Positions 36,164 through 45,191 of a stretch of DNA of 63,704 nucleotides are shown piece after piece; the first letter of the stretch is position 1, and every line of letters starts with the position of its first letter. The translations under genes and the position numbers were made by a program. The notes under the pieces were generated by a model. That model had not been told where the DNA came from, did not search any database, and was given only the letters and a program-made list of their open reading frames with translations. The stretch spans positions 1 through 63,704 of the forward strand of contig JANYGZ010000060.1 of NCBI GenBank assembly GCA_025362235.1, given 5' to 3'. Origin of the DNA: Ferruginibacter sp. GTDB taxonomy: Bacteria; Bacteroidota; Bacteroidia; Chitinophagales; Chitinophagaceae.

Positions 36164-36193
36164 TTGCTTAATTCCGGGAACTTGCGACCTTTG
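36164..36193 (+). promoter_or_regulatory. Promoter of the LytS/LytTR pair
   Basis: TTG (36164-36166), a 19-base spacer and GACCTTTG (36186-36193), which differs from TAnnTTTG at one position. A start near 36199 would give a leader of about 10 bases for a start at 36210. Confidence 0.45.
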
Positions 36194-36209
36194 TAAGGAC
36201 ATGCTGCAA

Positions 36210-37253
36210 ATGCAAATTGATAAAATACAGAATACTATAAAAAAATTAGCTCATAACAGAATCGTTGTGCATACAGGATTTATTCTGTCAATAGCAGTAA
36301 TCCTTACGCTTTTAATTAAGTATTATTTCGTTAATGTAGATACGGGCATAGGAAGCCAGTGCTACATTTCTATATTATATTTTTTTGTTTGTGTTTATAC
36401 AGGACGCTGGATTTGTAAAACCTGGTTTCTACGAAGCAAGTTTATTCAATTTTCTATATTTACAGTACTTGGGTTTATTGTTTTATTATATGCTGGTAAA
36501 TTAATTCTAAATAGTTTGCTTCCTCTGAATCAGAAAAATATTGATGAATTTTTCTTTGCCATCACACCACTTTTTATTTTTGGAATGTTGGTTGGGATAT
36601 TTACGCCAATGATACAAGCATTGCTACAAAAGCAGGCAATAGAAGCAAAAAGAGCCATACAACAAAAACAGGCCGAATTAAATTTATTGCAGTCTCAGCT
36701 TAGCCCTCACTTTCTTTTTAATACACTTAATAATCTATATGGAATATCTATTACACAGCATGAAAAAATCCCAGTTCTTTTATTGAAGTTGTCTGAGTTG
36801 CTCAGGTATTCAGTTTACGAAACCAACCAGCAATTTATATCATTAAAAGATGAAGTTCAATATATCAACAACTATATTTCATTCGAAGAAATAAGAATTG
36901 GAGAAAGGCTTAATTTGAAAGTAGATATTGAAGAAGTGATTGGCAGCGAAATCAAAATAGCTCCCATGCTTTTGATAGTTTTTATTGAAAATGCTTTTAA
37001 ACATTCAAAAAATTCGTTAGATAAAAGTATATTTCTTGATATCAGTTTGAAAATAAACAATGAAAAAATCATGTTCTCGATAATGAATTCCTGCAATAGT
37101 TTAAAAGAGAAAAGGAGCGTAAATGCAGATGGAGGTTTGGGGCTTGCCAATGTTAAAAAAAGACTGCAACTGTTATATCCCAATGAGTACTCTTTAAATG
37201 AAGAAATATCGGACAATTCTTTTTCCGTAAAACTTCAACTTAAAATAAGATAA
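36210..37253 (+). CDS. LytS-type sensor histidine kinase
   Basis: 348 residues from ATG 36210; the frame is open from 36054, but the first 52 codons overlap the promoter and do not look like coding sequence. A second ATG at 36201 is also possible. Seen: membrane helices at about residues 20-40, 50-66, 75-97 and 115-133, then the His-kinase signature S-Q-L-S-P-H-F-L-F-N-T-L-N-N-L (H at about residue 170) and the HATPase end. This is the LytS/YehU-like family (His_kinase, then HATPase_c). It overlaps no other gene, and its stop is 2 bases before the LytTR regulator ATG, so the two form an operon. Confidence 0.85.
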   Translation: MQIDKIQNTIKKLAHNRIVVHTGFILSIAVILTLLIKYYFVNVDTGIGSQCYISILYFFVCVYTGRWICKTWFLRSKFIQFSIFTVLGFIVLLYAGKLILNSLLPLNQKNIDEFFFAITPLFIFGMLVGIFTPMIQALLQKQAIEAKRAIQQKQAELNLLQSQLSPHFLFNTLNNLYGISITQHEKIPVLLLKLSELLRYSVYETNQQFISLKDEVQYINNYISFEEIRIGERLNLKVDIEEVIGSEIKIAPMLLIVFIENAFKHSKNSLDKSIFLDISLKINNEKIMFSIMNSCNSLKEKRSVNADGGLGLANVKKRLQLLYPNEYSLNEEISDNSFSVKLQLKIR

Positions 37254-37255
37254 TT

Positions 37256-37957
37256 ATGTATAATTGTTTGATTGTAGATGACGAACCGGTAGCAAGGGAA
37301 ATAATTCAAAACTATTCCAATAATTTACCTTTCCTGAAAGTTATAAAATTGTGCAGCAATGCATTTGAAGCAAAATTGGAGTTGCAGAAGCAGGAAATAA
37401 ATATTTTATTTTTAGACATTAACTTACCAGTGCTTGATGGCATCTCTTTTTTTAAAACACTCACACATCAACCACAGGTTATTTTTACTACTGCGTATAA
37501 GGAGTATGCAGTTAATGCTTTTGATTTATCCGCCTGCGATTATTTACTAAAACCATTTTCGCTTGAACGTTTTATTATTGCGGTTGATAAGGCAATAGAG
37601 CGGATATCCAAAAAACAAATTGACACAGATAATTCTTTTGAAAACGGGGAAGATTTTTTGTTTATAAAATCAAATGGAAAAATCGTCAAGATTCAACATG
37701 ACGATTTTCTTTTTGCAGAAGCACATGGCAATTATATAAAAATAGTTTCCTCAAATACTTTTATAGTTGCTAATATGACTTTCGCTAATTTTGAAAAACT
37801 TCTTCCCAAAAATACCTTCATTCGGGTTCATCGTTCATTCATCATTAATAAATCTAAAATATCACATATTGAAGGTAATACTGTATTCATTGATAAAAGC
37901 GAAATAGCAATTGGCAGCAATTACAAAGAAAGCTTTATAAAAAGCTTGGGATTGTAG
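37256..37957 (+). CDS. LytTR-family response regulator
   Basis: 233 residues: receiver (about 1-118; D8-D9, phospho-acceptor Asp54 in LFLDINLP, Lys at about 100 in LLKPF) and LytTR DNA-binding domain (about 130-233; FLFIKSNGKIVKIQHDDFLF, FIRVHRSFIINKSKI). It follows the LytS-type kinase by 2 bases and is its partner. The divergent permease is the most likely target. No 21-bp phased operator like that of the 15-22 kb region was found between the kinase and permease, so its binding site remains unlocated. Confidence 0.88.
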   Translation: MYNCLIVDDEPVAREIIQNYSNNLPFLKVIKLCSNAFEAKLELQKQEINILFLDINLPVLDGISFFKTLTHQPQVIFTTAYKEYAVNAFDLSACDYLLKPFSLERFIIAVDKAIERISKKQIDTDNSFENGEDFLFIKSNGKIVKIQHDDFLFAEAHGNYIKIVSSNTFIVANMTFANFEKLLPKNTFIRVHRSFIINKSKISHIEGNTVFIDKSEIAIGSNYKESFIKSLGL

Positions 37958-38109
37958 TTAAGTCATACAAAATTGAACTTGTGTAGGATGTTTTTTGCTG
38001 ACATGTACATCTCTTTATCTGTTCCATAGTAAAATAATTTTAAAAAGCCACCTATTTGTATTGTAACTATGTTCAGCAGTATTCAATTTGCCCGTTACGA
38101 AATATCCCT

Positions 38110-38117
38110 TAATTTTG
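38110..38117 (+). promoter_or_regulatory. -7 box of prfB
   Basis: TAATTTTG at 38110-38117, four bases before the prfB ATG at 38122 (TTTTG-CGGC-ATG). A TTG lies 19 bases upstream (about 38088-38090). This fits a Bacteroidota promoter with a leaderless message. Confidence 0.55.
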
Positions 38118-38121
38118 CGGC

Positions 38122-39217
38122 ATGACAACAGAAAATTTGAAGGATATGAGAGACCGTGTGCTGGTCTTGAGGAGGTTTCTTTGACGTCGCTAACAGGGAA
38201 TCTAAAATAGACAACGACAAACAACTTTCGCTTTCGCCGGGATTTTGGGATGATAATGCCCGTGCCACTTCCATTTTAAAAGAAACAAAAGTCAACGAAT
38301 ATTGGGTTAATATGTACAACGATGTTGTGCAGCTAGTAGAGGACTTTGCAGTATTATTTGAATTTTGGAAAGAAGGAGAAGCCACGGAAGAAGAGGTAAA
38401 GGAAGCTTATACCGAAGCCAATACAGCTATTGATGAAGCAGAGTTTAAAAGTACGCTAAACGATCCTGCCGATGCACTGCCCGCTGTGTTGCAAATAAAC
38501 AGCGGTGCCGGTGGCACAGAGAGCCAGGACTGGGCGGAAATGCTTGCCCGTATGTACCGCATGTATGGCGAAAAGCAAGGCTGGAGTGTTAGTGAACTGG
38601 ATTGGCAATGGGGTGATGGCGCCGGTATTAAAACCTGTACTTTTCAGTTTGATGGACCATTTTCCTATGGCTTTTTAAAAGCAGAAAGCGGTGTACACAG
38701 ATTGGTACGCATCAGTCCATTTGACAGTAATGCACGCAGGCACACCAGTTTTGCCAGTGTGTATGTTTATCCACTCATTGATGATAGTATTGAAATAAAG
38801 GTTAATCCTGCAGATGTGGAATGGGCCTTTTTTAGAAGTGGCGGCAGTGGTGGTCAAAACGTAAACAAAGTAGAAACAGCGGTAAGGCTAACGCACAGGC
38901 CTAGTGGCTTTATTGTAGAATGCCAGCAGGCACGTACACAGGGCGAAAACAGGGATAAGGCAATGGCCATGCTAAAGAGCAGGTTATACGAAGAGGAAAT
39001 GCGCAAACGCCAGGAAGCGCTGGATGCTATCAACAGCAGCAAAAAGAAAATAGAGTGGGGCAGCCAGATACGCAGTTATGTTTTTCACCCGTATAAAATG
39101 ATCAAGGATCACCGAACCAATTTTGAAGTAGGCAATGTAGGACCTGTTATGGATGGTGAACTGGATGGTTTTATTAAGGCTTATTTGATGAGTGAGAAGG
39201 AAGTGGAGAATTCTTAA
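38122..39217 (+). CDS. prfB: Peptide chain release factor 2, with programmed +1 frameshift
   Basis: Release factor RF2, about 364 residues, joining 38122-38181 and 38183-39217. The short first frame (20 codons, [13 protein letters not shown]...RRFL) ends at TGA 38182-38184. A +1 shift at CTTTGAC continues the protein (DVANRESK...). Seen upstream: AGGAGG at 38170-38175, three bases before CTT, the classic RF2 autoregulatory element. Downstream: the stop-reading tripeptide SPF (in RISPFDSNA) and the catalytic GGQ (in [12 protein letters not shown]). Known: UGA read-through by shifting is favoured when RF2 is scarce, so the element sets RF2 level. Nothing indicates a broken gene. Confidence 0.95.
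38170..38185 (+). promoter_or_regulatory. prfB: prfB programmed +1 frameshift element
   Basis: AGGAGG (38170-38175), TTT, then the slippery CTT TGA C (38179-38185). The first base of TGA is skipped. This is the only strong, clearly placed Shine-Dalgarno sequence with an assignable role in the window. Confidence 0.95.
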
Positions 39218-39247
39218 TATTATAGTTATGCGTCATTTTTACAGACA

Positions 39248-40157
39248 TTGAAACTACTACTAGCCTACATATTATTTTTCAGCTTTTTGTCAGACAACCA
39301 TCCGACTAAAAAAGACATTCTATTAACAATTACAAAAAAGTATCTGCCAGACAACTTTGCTGTACTTAAAAATTATGATGAAAAAACAATTAATATGTTG
39401 GCAGTAGGCGATAGCTTACAAAACTTTATTTTCAATTATACAACTATAATTCACGAAAGTTTTCACGAATTTGAAGATATAATCAATTCGAACTCTGATA
39501 CTTTAAGACATTATAGATTAGACGACACAACCACAATTGCAATAAAAAAATTTAATTCCTTTCCATCCAAACAATTAAATGACTTTGTGCCGTTGTCATT
39601 ACAAAAACAAATTTTCAGGTATGACACTTATATTAATTCGCAAGACTCAAACGATGGTACACAACAAAATGGTTTTTTAGGGCTATTGGAAGAATACGCT
39701 GCTTATTATCAAAGCCTGAAAGCATACACATCAACTTACTATTTTTTAAAAGACAGTTTTGGTTGGACAAAGCCACAAATTTGGATTGACTAGTTTGAAT
39801 ATTGAAGGAAGTGAAATTTATTCTATTAATGAGTTCAAGCTATTTTTTTCGTGGTATTTGCAATATTCTAAAAAGAATAGACTTGATATCTATAAAAAAA
39901 TAACGACTGACAAAAATATCAAGTCTCTTTATACAAAAATTGAAACTGATTCGCAAAAATTAATAACCGCATTTTTGAAACATCGAATTGAAATTCTTAC
40001 TAAAATCCAGCCTTTGACTGAAATGAACAATGGCTTCATTCAATTAAAAGGAACAAACAATGGTTATGGAATTGACGAACACATAAAAAAATTGCAGCTT
40101 ACTGACAAGTTACTGAAAGATCCCAAAAATAAAATTTTAGACCAACTTAGAGAATAA
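39248..40157 (+). pseudogene. HExxH-containing protein gene split by a frameshift
   Basis: The first frame (TTG at 39248, to TAG at 39791-39793) has a hydrophobic start and the zinc-metallopeptidase motif H69-E70-x-x-H73 in TIIHESFHEFED. The second frame (from about 39759 to TAA at 40157) continues with helical sequence (INEFKLFFSWYLQYSKKN). The switch must lie in 39759-39793. Family unknown; the HExxH helix with a downstream acidic helix (LLEEYAAYYQS) suggests a zincin-type protease domain. The gene is AT-rich and lies between prfB and pruA. A true gene with an undetected sequencing error cannot be excluded. Confidence 0.6.
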
Positions 40158-40304
40158 AACGAACGCACAACATGATTTTGTGCAAGTGGCGCCTGACAAA
40201 CAAACATAAAGCTAAGTCAAACAACTTTTTTCAGGACAGGACACGATTCAAAACTTTGCTTAAATATTTTATGAACGTACCTTCGCCCTTTAAAATAAAA
40301 CAAT

Positions 40305-41936
40305 ATGAATCTAGGATATTTTAGTTACCCGATGCCGGTTAATGAACCCGTACTTACTTATGCTGCAAACTCAGCAGAAAAACTACGATTAAAAGAAGTA
40401 TTGGCAGAACTTAAGAAAGAAGAAATTGATGTGCCTATGTATATCGGCGACAAGGAAGTGCGTACCAATAAAAAAATAGCCATGCATCCGCCGCATGAAA
40501 TTGCCCATACGCTGGGATATTTTCATACTGGTGATGAGAAGCATATTCAAAAAGCAATAGAAGCGGCTTTGGCAGCAAAAGAAGGCTGGGCAGGTTTGAG
40601 CTGGGAAAACCGTGCAAATATATTTTTAAAAGCGGCAGACCTTATTGCTACAAAATACAGGCCCTATATCAATGGCACCACTATGTTGGGGCAAAGTAAA
40701 AATGCTTACCAGGCAGAGATAGATGCTGCTTGTGAGCTGATTGATTTTTTGCGTTTTAATGTTCATTTTTTAAGTGAAATATATAAACAACAACCTATCA
40801 GCAGCCCTGGCATGCACAACCGACTTGAGTTTCGCCCGCTTGAAGGGTTCGTGTTGGCTATTACGCCATTTAATTTTACGGCTATAGGTGGCAACCTGCC
40901 AACCAGTGCAGCAATGTGTGGTAATGTGGTAGTGTGGAAACCTGCCAACACACAGGTGTATTCTGCGCAAATGTTTATGCGTATTTTAAAAGAGGCAGGT
41001 TTGCCGGATGGTGTTATCAATTTAATTTATGTTGACGGCCCAACATTGGGTAAAGTTTGTTTTAACCACAGAGATTTTGCCGGCGTACATTTTACCGGTT
41101 CAACAGGTGTATTTAATAATATGTGGGAAACCATTGGCAAGAACATGAGCATGTATAAATCGTACCCACGTATTGTTGGCGAAACAGGGGGTAAAGATTT
41201 TGTAGTAGCGCATAAAAGTGCCAACCCAGATGTAGTTGTAACTGCATTGGTGAGAGGTGCATTTGAATACCAGGGCCAAAAATGTTCTGCTGCATCAAGG
41301 GCATATATACCTTCTAATATTGCAGAAGAAGTAAAAAAGAAATTGATCGCTGTAGTAAAAAGTTTATCGATGGGAACCGTTGAAGACTTTACCAATTTTA
41401 TAAATGCAGTGATTGATGAAAAAAGTTTTGACAAAATAAAATCGTATATTGATAATGCAAAAAAAGATGCTAAGGCAGAAATTTGGGTAGGGGGTAAGTG
41501 TGATAAAAAGAATGGTTATTTTATACAGCCCACAGTAATAGAAGCAAAAAATCCAAAGTACGTAACTATGTGCGAAGAGATTTTCGGCCCCGTATTAACT
41601 GTATATATTTATCCAGCGAATAATTTTGAAAAAACACTGGAGTTGGTTGACAATACTTCTCCATACGCATTAACCGGTGCCATCATTGCGCAAGACAGGG
41701 CAGCCGTAGAACTGGCTACAGCAAAGCTTCGTAACAGTGCCGGCAATTTTTATATCAACGATAAACCGACTGGTGCAGTAGTTGGTCAGCAACCATTTGG
41801 TGGAGCAAGAGGCAGCGGCACCAATGATAAGGCAGGCAGCATTTTAAATTTATACAGGTGGTTAAGTGCAAGAACAATTAAGGAAACATTTGTGCCGGTT
41901 ACAGATTACCGTTATCCTTTTATGTTGGAAAAATAA
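40305..41936 (+). CDS. pruA: Delta-1-pyrroline-5-carboxylate dehydrogenase
   Basis: 543-residue aldehyde dehydrogenase of the P5CDH type, which oxidises glutamate semialdehyde (from proline or ornithine) to glutamate with NAD. Seen: the N-terminal extension before the ALDH domain typical of PruA (about 40 residues); glutamate of the catalytic dyad in E-T-G-G-K-D; the catalytic Cys327 in YQGQKCSAASR; and the C-terminal motif FGGARGSGTNDKAGS. It has its own terminator (41960-41989). No proline dehydrogenase is in the window, so it acts alone or with a distant putA domain gene. Start ATG confirmed by the typical N-terminus. Cytoplasmic. Confidence 0.92.
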   Translation: MNLGYFSYPMPVNEPVLTYAANSAEKLRLKEVLAELKKEEIDVPMYIGDKEVRTNKKIAMHPPHEIAHTLGYFHTGDEKHIQKAIEAALAAKEGWAGLSWENRANIFLKAADLIATKYRPYINGTTMLGQSKNAYQAEIDAACELIDFLRFNVHFLSEIYKQQPISSPGMHNRLEFRPLEGFVLAITPFNFTAIGGNLPTSAAMCGNVVVWKPANTQVYSAQMFMRILKEAGLPDGVINLIYVDGPTLGKVCFNHRDFAGVHFTGSTGVFNNMWETIGKNMSMYKSYPRIVGETGGKDFVVAHKSANPDVVVTALVRGAFEYQGQKCSAASRAYIPSNIAEEVKKKLIAVVKSLSMGTVEDFTNFINAVIDEKSFDKIKSYIDNAKKDAKAEIWVGGKCDKKNGYFIQPTVIEAKNPKYVTMCEEIFGPVLTVYIYPANNFEKTLELVDNTSPYALTGAIIAQDRAAVELATAKLRNSAGNFYINDKPTGAVVGQQPFGGARGSGTNDKAGSILNLYRWLSARTIKETFVPVTDYRYPFMLEK

Positions 41937-41959
41937 AAGCCAATATTTGAATTTTCGTA

Positions 41960-41989
41960 AAACCGTTCCTTTAAAGAACGGTTTTTTTA
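41960..41989 (+). terminator. Intrinsic terminator of pruA
   Basis: Stem AAACCGTTC/GAACGGTTT (41960-41968 and 41976-41984) with a seven-base loop and T-run at 41982-41988. It lies 24 bases after the stop. Confidence 0.85.
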
Positions 41990-42148
41990 TAATTGTTATT
42001 TTATTGAACAGATTGAGTAATAATTTACCCAATGTTATTTTATAAATAATTAATACAGGCTAACTGCACCCACTATCTGCTACAAACTTCAACTGGCACA
42101 TTGTTTGGATAAGGCGTATTAAATAATTATTAACCAAAAATAAATAGA

Positions 42149-42739
42149 ATGAAAAAAGTATTTTTTTTAACAGCTATGTTAACGGCTTCATTATTAATAA
42201 AGGCACAAAAGGCTCATGTTGAATTAGGATTGAAGGGCGGTTTAAATGTGGCTACTTTAAGCTCACCCGCATATAATTATTCTAGCGACCCAAGAATTTC
42301 TGCAAATTTTGGCGGGCTTGCGCATATTCACCTGTCAAAAGAATTTGCTATTCAACCAGAACTGCTTTTTTCTGGCCAGGGTGCTAAACGAACAAGTGAA
42401 GGTAAAGAGTTCAAAACAAATTTAAATTATCTGCAAATACCTGTACTGTTACAATACCTGATCGGCACAGGATTTAGACTTGAAACCGGCCCTCAGTTTG
42501 GATTTTTGTTGAACGCTAACAGTAAAGTTGACAATGTTACTACTAATGTAAATTATGCCTACAAAACAATGGATGCAGCCTGGGTTTTTGGAGCAGGGTA
42601 TTTAACACCAAGCGGTTTTGGAATAGATGCAAGGTATAATTTAGGATTTGCAAATATTAATGATATTTCTGGTACAAAAATAAATAACAGGGTATTTTCT
42701 GTTGGAATATTTTATCAATTCGAGGCTTTGAAGCATTAA
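42149..42739 (+). CDS. Outer-membrane beta-barrel (porin-like) protein
   Basis: 196 residues: signal peptide (MKKVFFLTAMLTASLLIKAQ) and a body of alternating strands of the outer-membrane beta-barrel (PF13568-like) kind, with the pattern V-E-L-G-L-K-G-G-L-N-V-A-T-L at the start of the barrel and a final strand ending FYQFEALKH. Eight strands are expected. Role unknown; such small barrels are abundant in Bacteroidota envelopes. Stands alone. An ATG at 42149 is the only sensible start. Confidence 0.85.
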   Translation: MKKVFFLTAMLTASLLIKAQKAHVELGLKGGLNVATLSSPAYNYSSDPRISANFGGLAHIHLSKEFAIQPELLFSGQGAKRTSEGKEFKTNLNYLQIPVLLQYLIGTGFRLETGPQFGFLLNANSKVDNVTTNVNYAYKTMDAAWVFGAGYLTPSGFGIDARYNLGFANINDISGTKINNRVFSVGIFYQFEALKH

Positions 42740-42897
42740 TTTCAACTGAATGTTAACATGTGGAAAACTCCTAATATTTTAAAAGGGTTACTTATTTACT
42801 CTTTTTGTATTAAGCAGTAACAGAATAATTTTAATTTTATTATTATGTGGTATTTCAGTTGAATGCTGCATGTTACAATCAAACAAAACAAGATATT

Positions 42898-43347
42898 ATG
42901 GCAACAAAAGTAAGTTTTACTTTATCAGCTGAAGTAGTAGGAGAAGCCACTTCAGGATTATTATTGGGTGAATTCAATAATTGGAATTACAATGATGGGA
43001 TTAATTTAGTAAAGCAAAAAGACGGCTCTATGAAGGCAACAGCAGCATTAGAAGCCGGTAAAAGATACGAATACCGTTATTTATTAAATGATGGCAGATG
43101 GGTGAATGACCATAGTGCAGAGCATTATGTAAATATTGCTGATTTTCATGTTGAAAATTGTGTAATAAATGTTGAGGCTGCAACTAAAAAAGCACCTGCT
43201 ACAGAAAAGACAGCGAAAGTTGTTGCTGCGCCAGAAAAAGTAAAACCAGTTGCTAAGAAAACTGATGCTGTAAAAGAAAAAGCGCCAGTTGCTAAAAAAG
43301 CAGCTGCAGTAAAAGAAAAGAAAACAACTACTAAAGCCGCTAAGTAA
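42898..43347 (+). CDS. CBM48/isoamylase-type domain with a histone H1-like tail
   Basis: Start at the ATG 42898 (17 codons before are unsuited), 149 residues. Residues 1-85 form an early-set domain of the isoamylase/AMPK glycogen-binding type: SFTLSAEVVGEATSGLLLG, FNNWNY, AALEAGKRYEYRYLLNDGRW, and a glycogen-binding-like end. Residues 90-149 are a low-complexity Lys/Ala/Pro/Val/Thr-rich tail (AKKAPA, KEKAPVAKK, KKTTTKAAK), like histone H1 or bacterial HU-type tails. The coupling of a sugar-binding domain with a DNA-like cationic tail is unusual. Cytoplasmic. Possibly a link between glycogen state and nucleoid; this is only inference. Confidence 0.75.
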   Translation: MATKVSFTLSAEVVGEATSGLLLGEFNNWNYNDGINLVKQKDGSMKATAALEAGKRYEYRYLLNDGRWVNDHSAEHYVNIADFHVENCVINVEAATKKAPATEKTAKVVAAPEKVKPVAKKTDAVKEKAPVAKKAAAVKEKKTTTKAAK

Positions 43348-43438
43348 TAAACCAAGACGGTACAAAAAATAAAAATAATTACTATCTTAAGTACACGTAC
43401 TACTCACTTATAATGTAGCATTTATTGTATAAATATTT

Positions 43439-43466
43439 AAGTCCCCAAATACGGGGACTTTTTTTA
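43439..43466 (+). terminator. Intrinsic terminator after the CBM48 gene
   Basis: Stem AAGTCCCC/GGGGACTT (43439-43446 and 43453-43460), six-base loop and T-run to 43465. It also lies 40 bases ahead of pyrR; a pyrimidine attenuator would be the alternative, but I see no anti-terminator. Confidence 0.8.
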
Positions 43467-43506
43467 TCGGTCAATAACTAATAAATTCGCCATACAATAC
43501 TTTACT

Positions 43507-44016
43507 TTGATAACTATTTTAGATAAGCAGCAATTACATCTTACCATTTTAAGGTTGGCAAACCAGTTGATGGAAAATCATTTGCATTTAAACGAATTGG
43601 TTTTTATAGGCTTGCAGCCACGTGGGGTTCAGGTAAGTAAAATGGTAGTAAAAAACATACAGGCACTTTACCCTGGTGAGCAGGTGGCATACGGTATTTT
43701 AGATATTACTTTTTACCGTGATGATATCCGGCAGGAATTGCATGTAGCCAATAAAACTGATATTCCTTTTTCGATAGAAGGTAAAAAAGTAATATTGATT
43801 GATGATGTATTGTACACAGGCCGCACTATACGTGCCGCACTGGATGCTTTGCAGGATTTTGGCAGGCCGCAAAAAGTTGAACTCTGCGTGCTGGTTGACA
43901 GAAGGTTTAACAGGGAGCTACCCATACAACCTGATTATTTTGGAAAGGCTATTGATACTGTTGTTTCTCAAAAAGTAAAAGTAGAATGGAATAAGGAAGA
44001 AGTTATTTTATATTGA
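43507..44016 (+). CDS. pyrR: Bifunctional pyrimidine regulator/uracil phosphoribosyltransferase
   Basis: 169 residues of PyrR type: PRPP-binding motif VILIDDVLYTGRTIRAAL (about residues 97-114), the N-terminal part I-T-I-L-D-K-Q-Q-L-H-L, and F-I-G-L-Q-P-R-G near residue 36. It could bind RNA of pyr messages, with UPRTase activity. The start is TTG 43507; there is no ATG in frame upstream and the next ATG would cut the N-terminal helix. The sequence TTACTTTG overlapping the TTG may be a -7 box, so the exact start is unsure. The RNA-binding role is not proven in Bacteroidota. It lies 131 bases ahead of pyrB. Confidence 0.85.
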   Translation: MITILDKQQLHLTILRLANQLMENHLHLNELVFIGLQPRGVQVSKMVVKNIQALYPGEQVAYGILDITFYRDDIRQELHVANKTDIPFSIEGKKVILIDDVLYTGRTIRAALDALQDFGRPQKVELCVLVDRRFNRELPIQPDYFGKAIDTVVSQKVKVEWNKEEVILY

Positions 44017-44132
44017 TATTCTTTTCGGCTTCATACAACGTAAGTATGGAATTTTATAAATGTATTACAATGTTGCAAACAACTATTCAATAAAATTTGT
44101 AGCATGCATGTTAAAAATTCAAACAAATCTAT

Positions 44133-44140
44133 TAGCTTTG
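44133..44140 (+). promoter_or_regulatory. -7 box of pyrB
   Basis: TAGCTTTG, a perfect match to TAnnTTTG, seven bases before the pyrB ATG at 44148. I did not find a fitting TTG 17-19 bases further up. Confidence 0.45.
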
Positions 44141-44147
44141 CCGCTTA

Positions 44148-45089
44148 ATGCAACTATCTACCAAACATCTATTGGGCATTAAAGACCTTACACCAACCGA
44201 CATTTCCCTTATTTTATCTACAGCCGCACAGTTTAAAGAAGTTTTACAAAGGCCTGTAAAGAAAGTTCCTTCTTTAAGGGACATAACTATTGTAAATCTT
44301 TTTTACGAAAGCAGCACACGCACAAGGATATCATTTGAACTCGCCGAAAAAAGGTTAAGTGCCGACACGATTAATTTTACCGCTTCCGGGTCTTCGGTAT
44401 CTAAAGGCGAAACCTTGCTGGATACTGTAAATAATATTTTAAGCATGAAGGTTGATATGGTGGTAATGCGCCATAGTGCCAGCGGTGCTCCTCATTTTTT
44501 AGCCAAACATATACCTGCAGCGATTGTTAACGCCGGTGACGGTATCAATGAACATCCTACACAAGCCTTACTGGATGCCTTTTCCATAAAAGAAAAACTG
44601 GGCGAACTGGAAGGTAAACGGGTAGTTTTAGTAGGCGATATCATGCATTCAAGAGTGGCGCTCAGTAATATTTACCTATTGAAAAAGATGGGTGCAGAAG
44701 TAATGGTAGCAGGCCCGCCTACATTAATACCAAAATACATAGCAGAAGCCTTACAGGTAAAAGTAGAGTATAACTTAAAAAAAGCGTTGGCATGGTGCGA
44801 TGTGGCCAATGTATTGCGCATACAGCTGGAGAGACAGAACCAGGTTTTATTTTCATCTTTAAGGGAATACAATCTTGCTTATGGTGTCAGCAGAAAACTG
44901 CTGGATGAATTGCCAAAAGAAATTGTGATCATGCATCCGGGGCCCATCAACAGGGGTGTAGAAATTGACAGTGATGTAGCGGATAGCAAACAATCCATCA
45001 TTTTACAACAGGTTGAAAACGGGGTAGCGGTTAGGATGGCGGTGTTGTATCTTTTATCGCCCAAAAGCAGCTCTTTAATTAATGGATAA
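44148..45089 (+). CDS. pyrB: Aspartate carbamoyltransferase catalytic subunit
   Basis: 313 residues; condenses carbamoyl phosphate with aspartate in pyrimidine synthesis. Seen: carbamoyl-phosphate motif SSTRTRIS at about residues 55-62, the M-R-H-S region near 104, H-P-T-Q-A-L-L-D near 138, and C-terminal HPGPINRG. Full length, cytoplasmic. It sits between pyrR and coaD in one direction. The last codons and stop lie in a repeat copy (TTAATTAATGGATAA). A regulatory subunit gene pyrI is not adjacent. Regulation by the neighbour PyrR is likely but not seen at sequence level. Confidence 0.95.
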   Translation: MQLSTKHLLGIKDLTPTDISLILSTAAQFKEVLQRPVKKVPSLRDITIVNLFYESSTRTRISFELAEKRLSADTINFTASGSSVSKGETLLDTVNNILSMKVDMVVMRHSASGAPHFLAKHIPAAIVNAGDGINEHPTQALLDAFSIKEKLGELEGKRVVLVGDIMHSRVALSNIYLLKKMGAEVMVAGPPTLIPKYIAEALQVKVEYNLKKALAWCDVANVLRIQLERQNQVLFSSLREYNLAYGVSRKLLDELPKEIVIMHPGPINRGVEIDSDVADSKQSIILQQVENGVAVRMAVLYLLSPKSSSLING

Positions 45090-45190
45090 TTTATTAATGG
45101 ATAATTGATAATGGTATCAAATTGAAAAGTCCTGCAATTTTGATTACTTTTAGTATCGAAAAAATTATTCAATTATCAATTATCCATTAA
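45080..45190. repeat. Inverted heptad-type repeat between pyrB and coaD
   Basis: A perfect 19-base inverted pair, 45094-45112 and 45172-45190, built from units like TAATGGA and TAATTGA. The left side has a further upstream copy that supplies the pyrB stop codon. The right arm ends two bases before the coaD ATG. The ~60-base core has no gene. Confidence 0.7.
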
Positions 45191-45191
45191 A

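Noticed and set aside
35993..36210. Phased LytTR operator between permease and LytS gene
   Set aside because: I searched for T-x-G pairs 21 bases apart with GGCA at +10 and found none that fit.
38122..38312. prfB as a pseudogene or as starting at 38312
   Set aside because: The canonical RF2 frameshift element, full motif set and correct total length show a normal gene from 38122.
45080..45190. Terminator between pyrB and coaD
   Set aside because: Arms are AT-rich, separated by about 60 bases and lack a following T-run.
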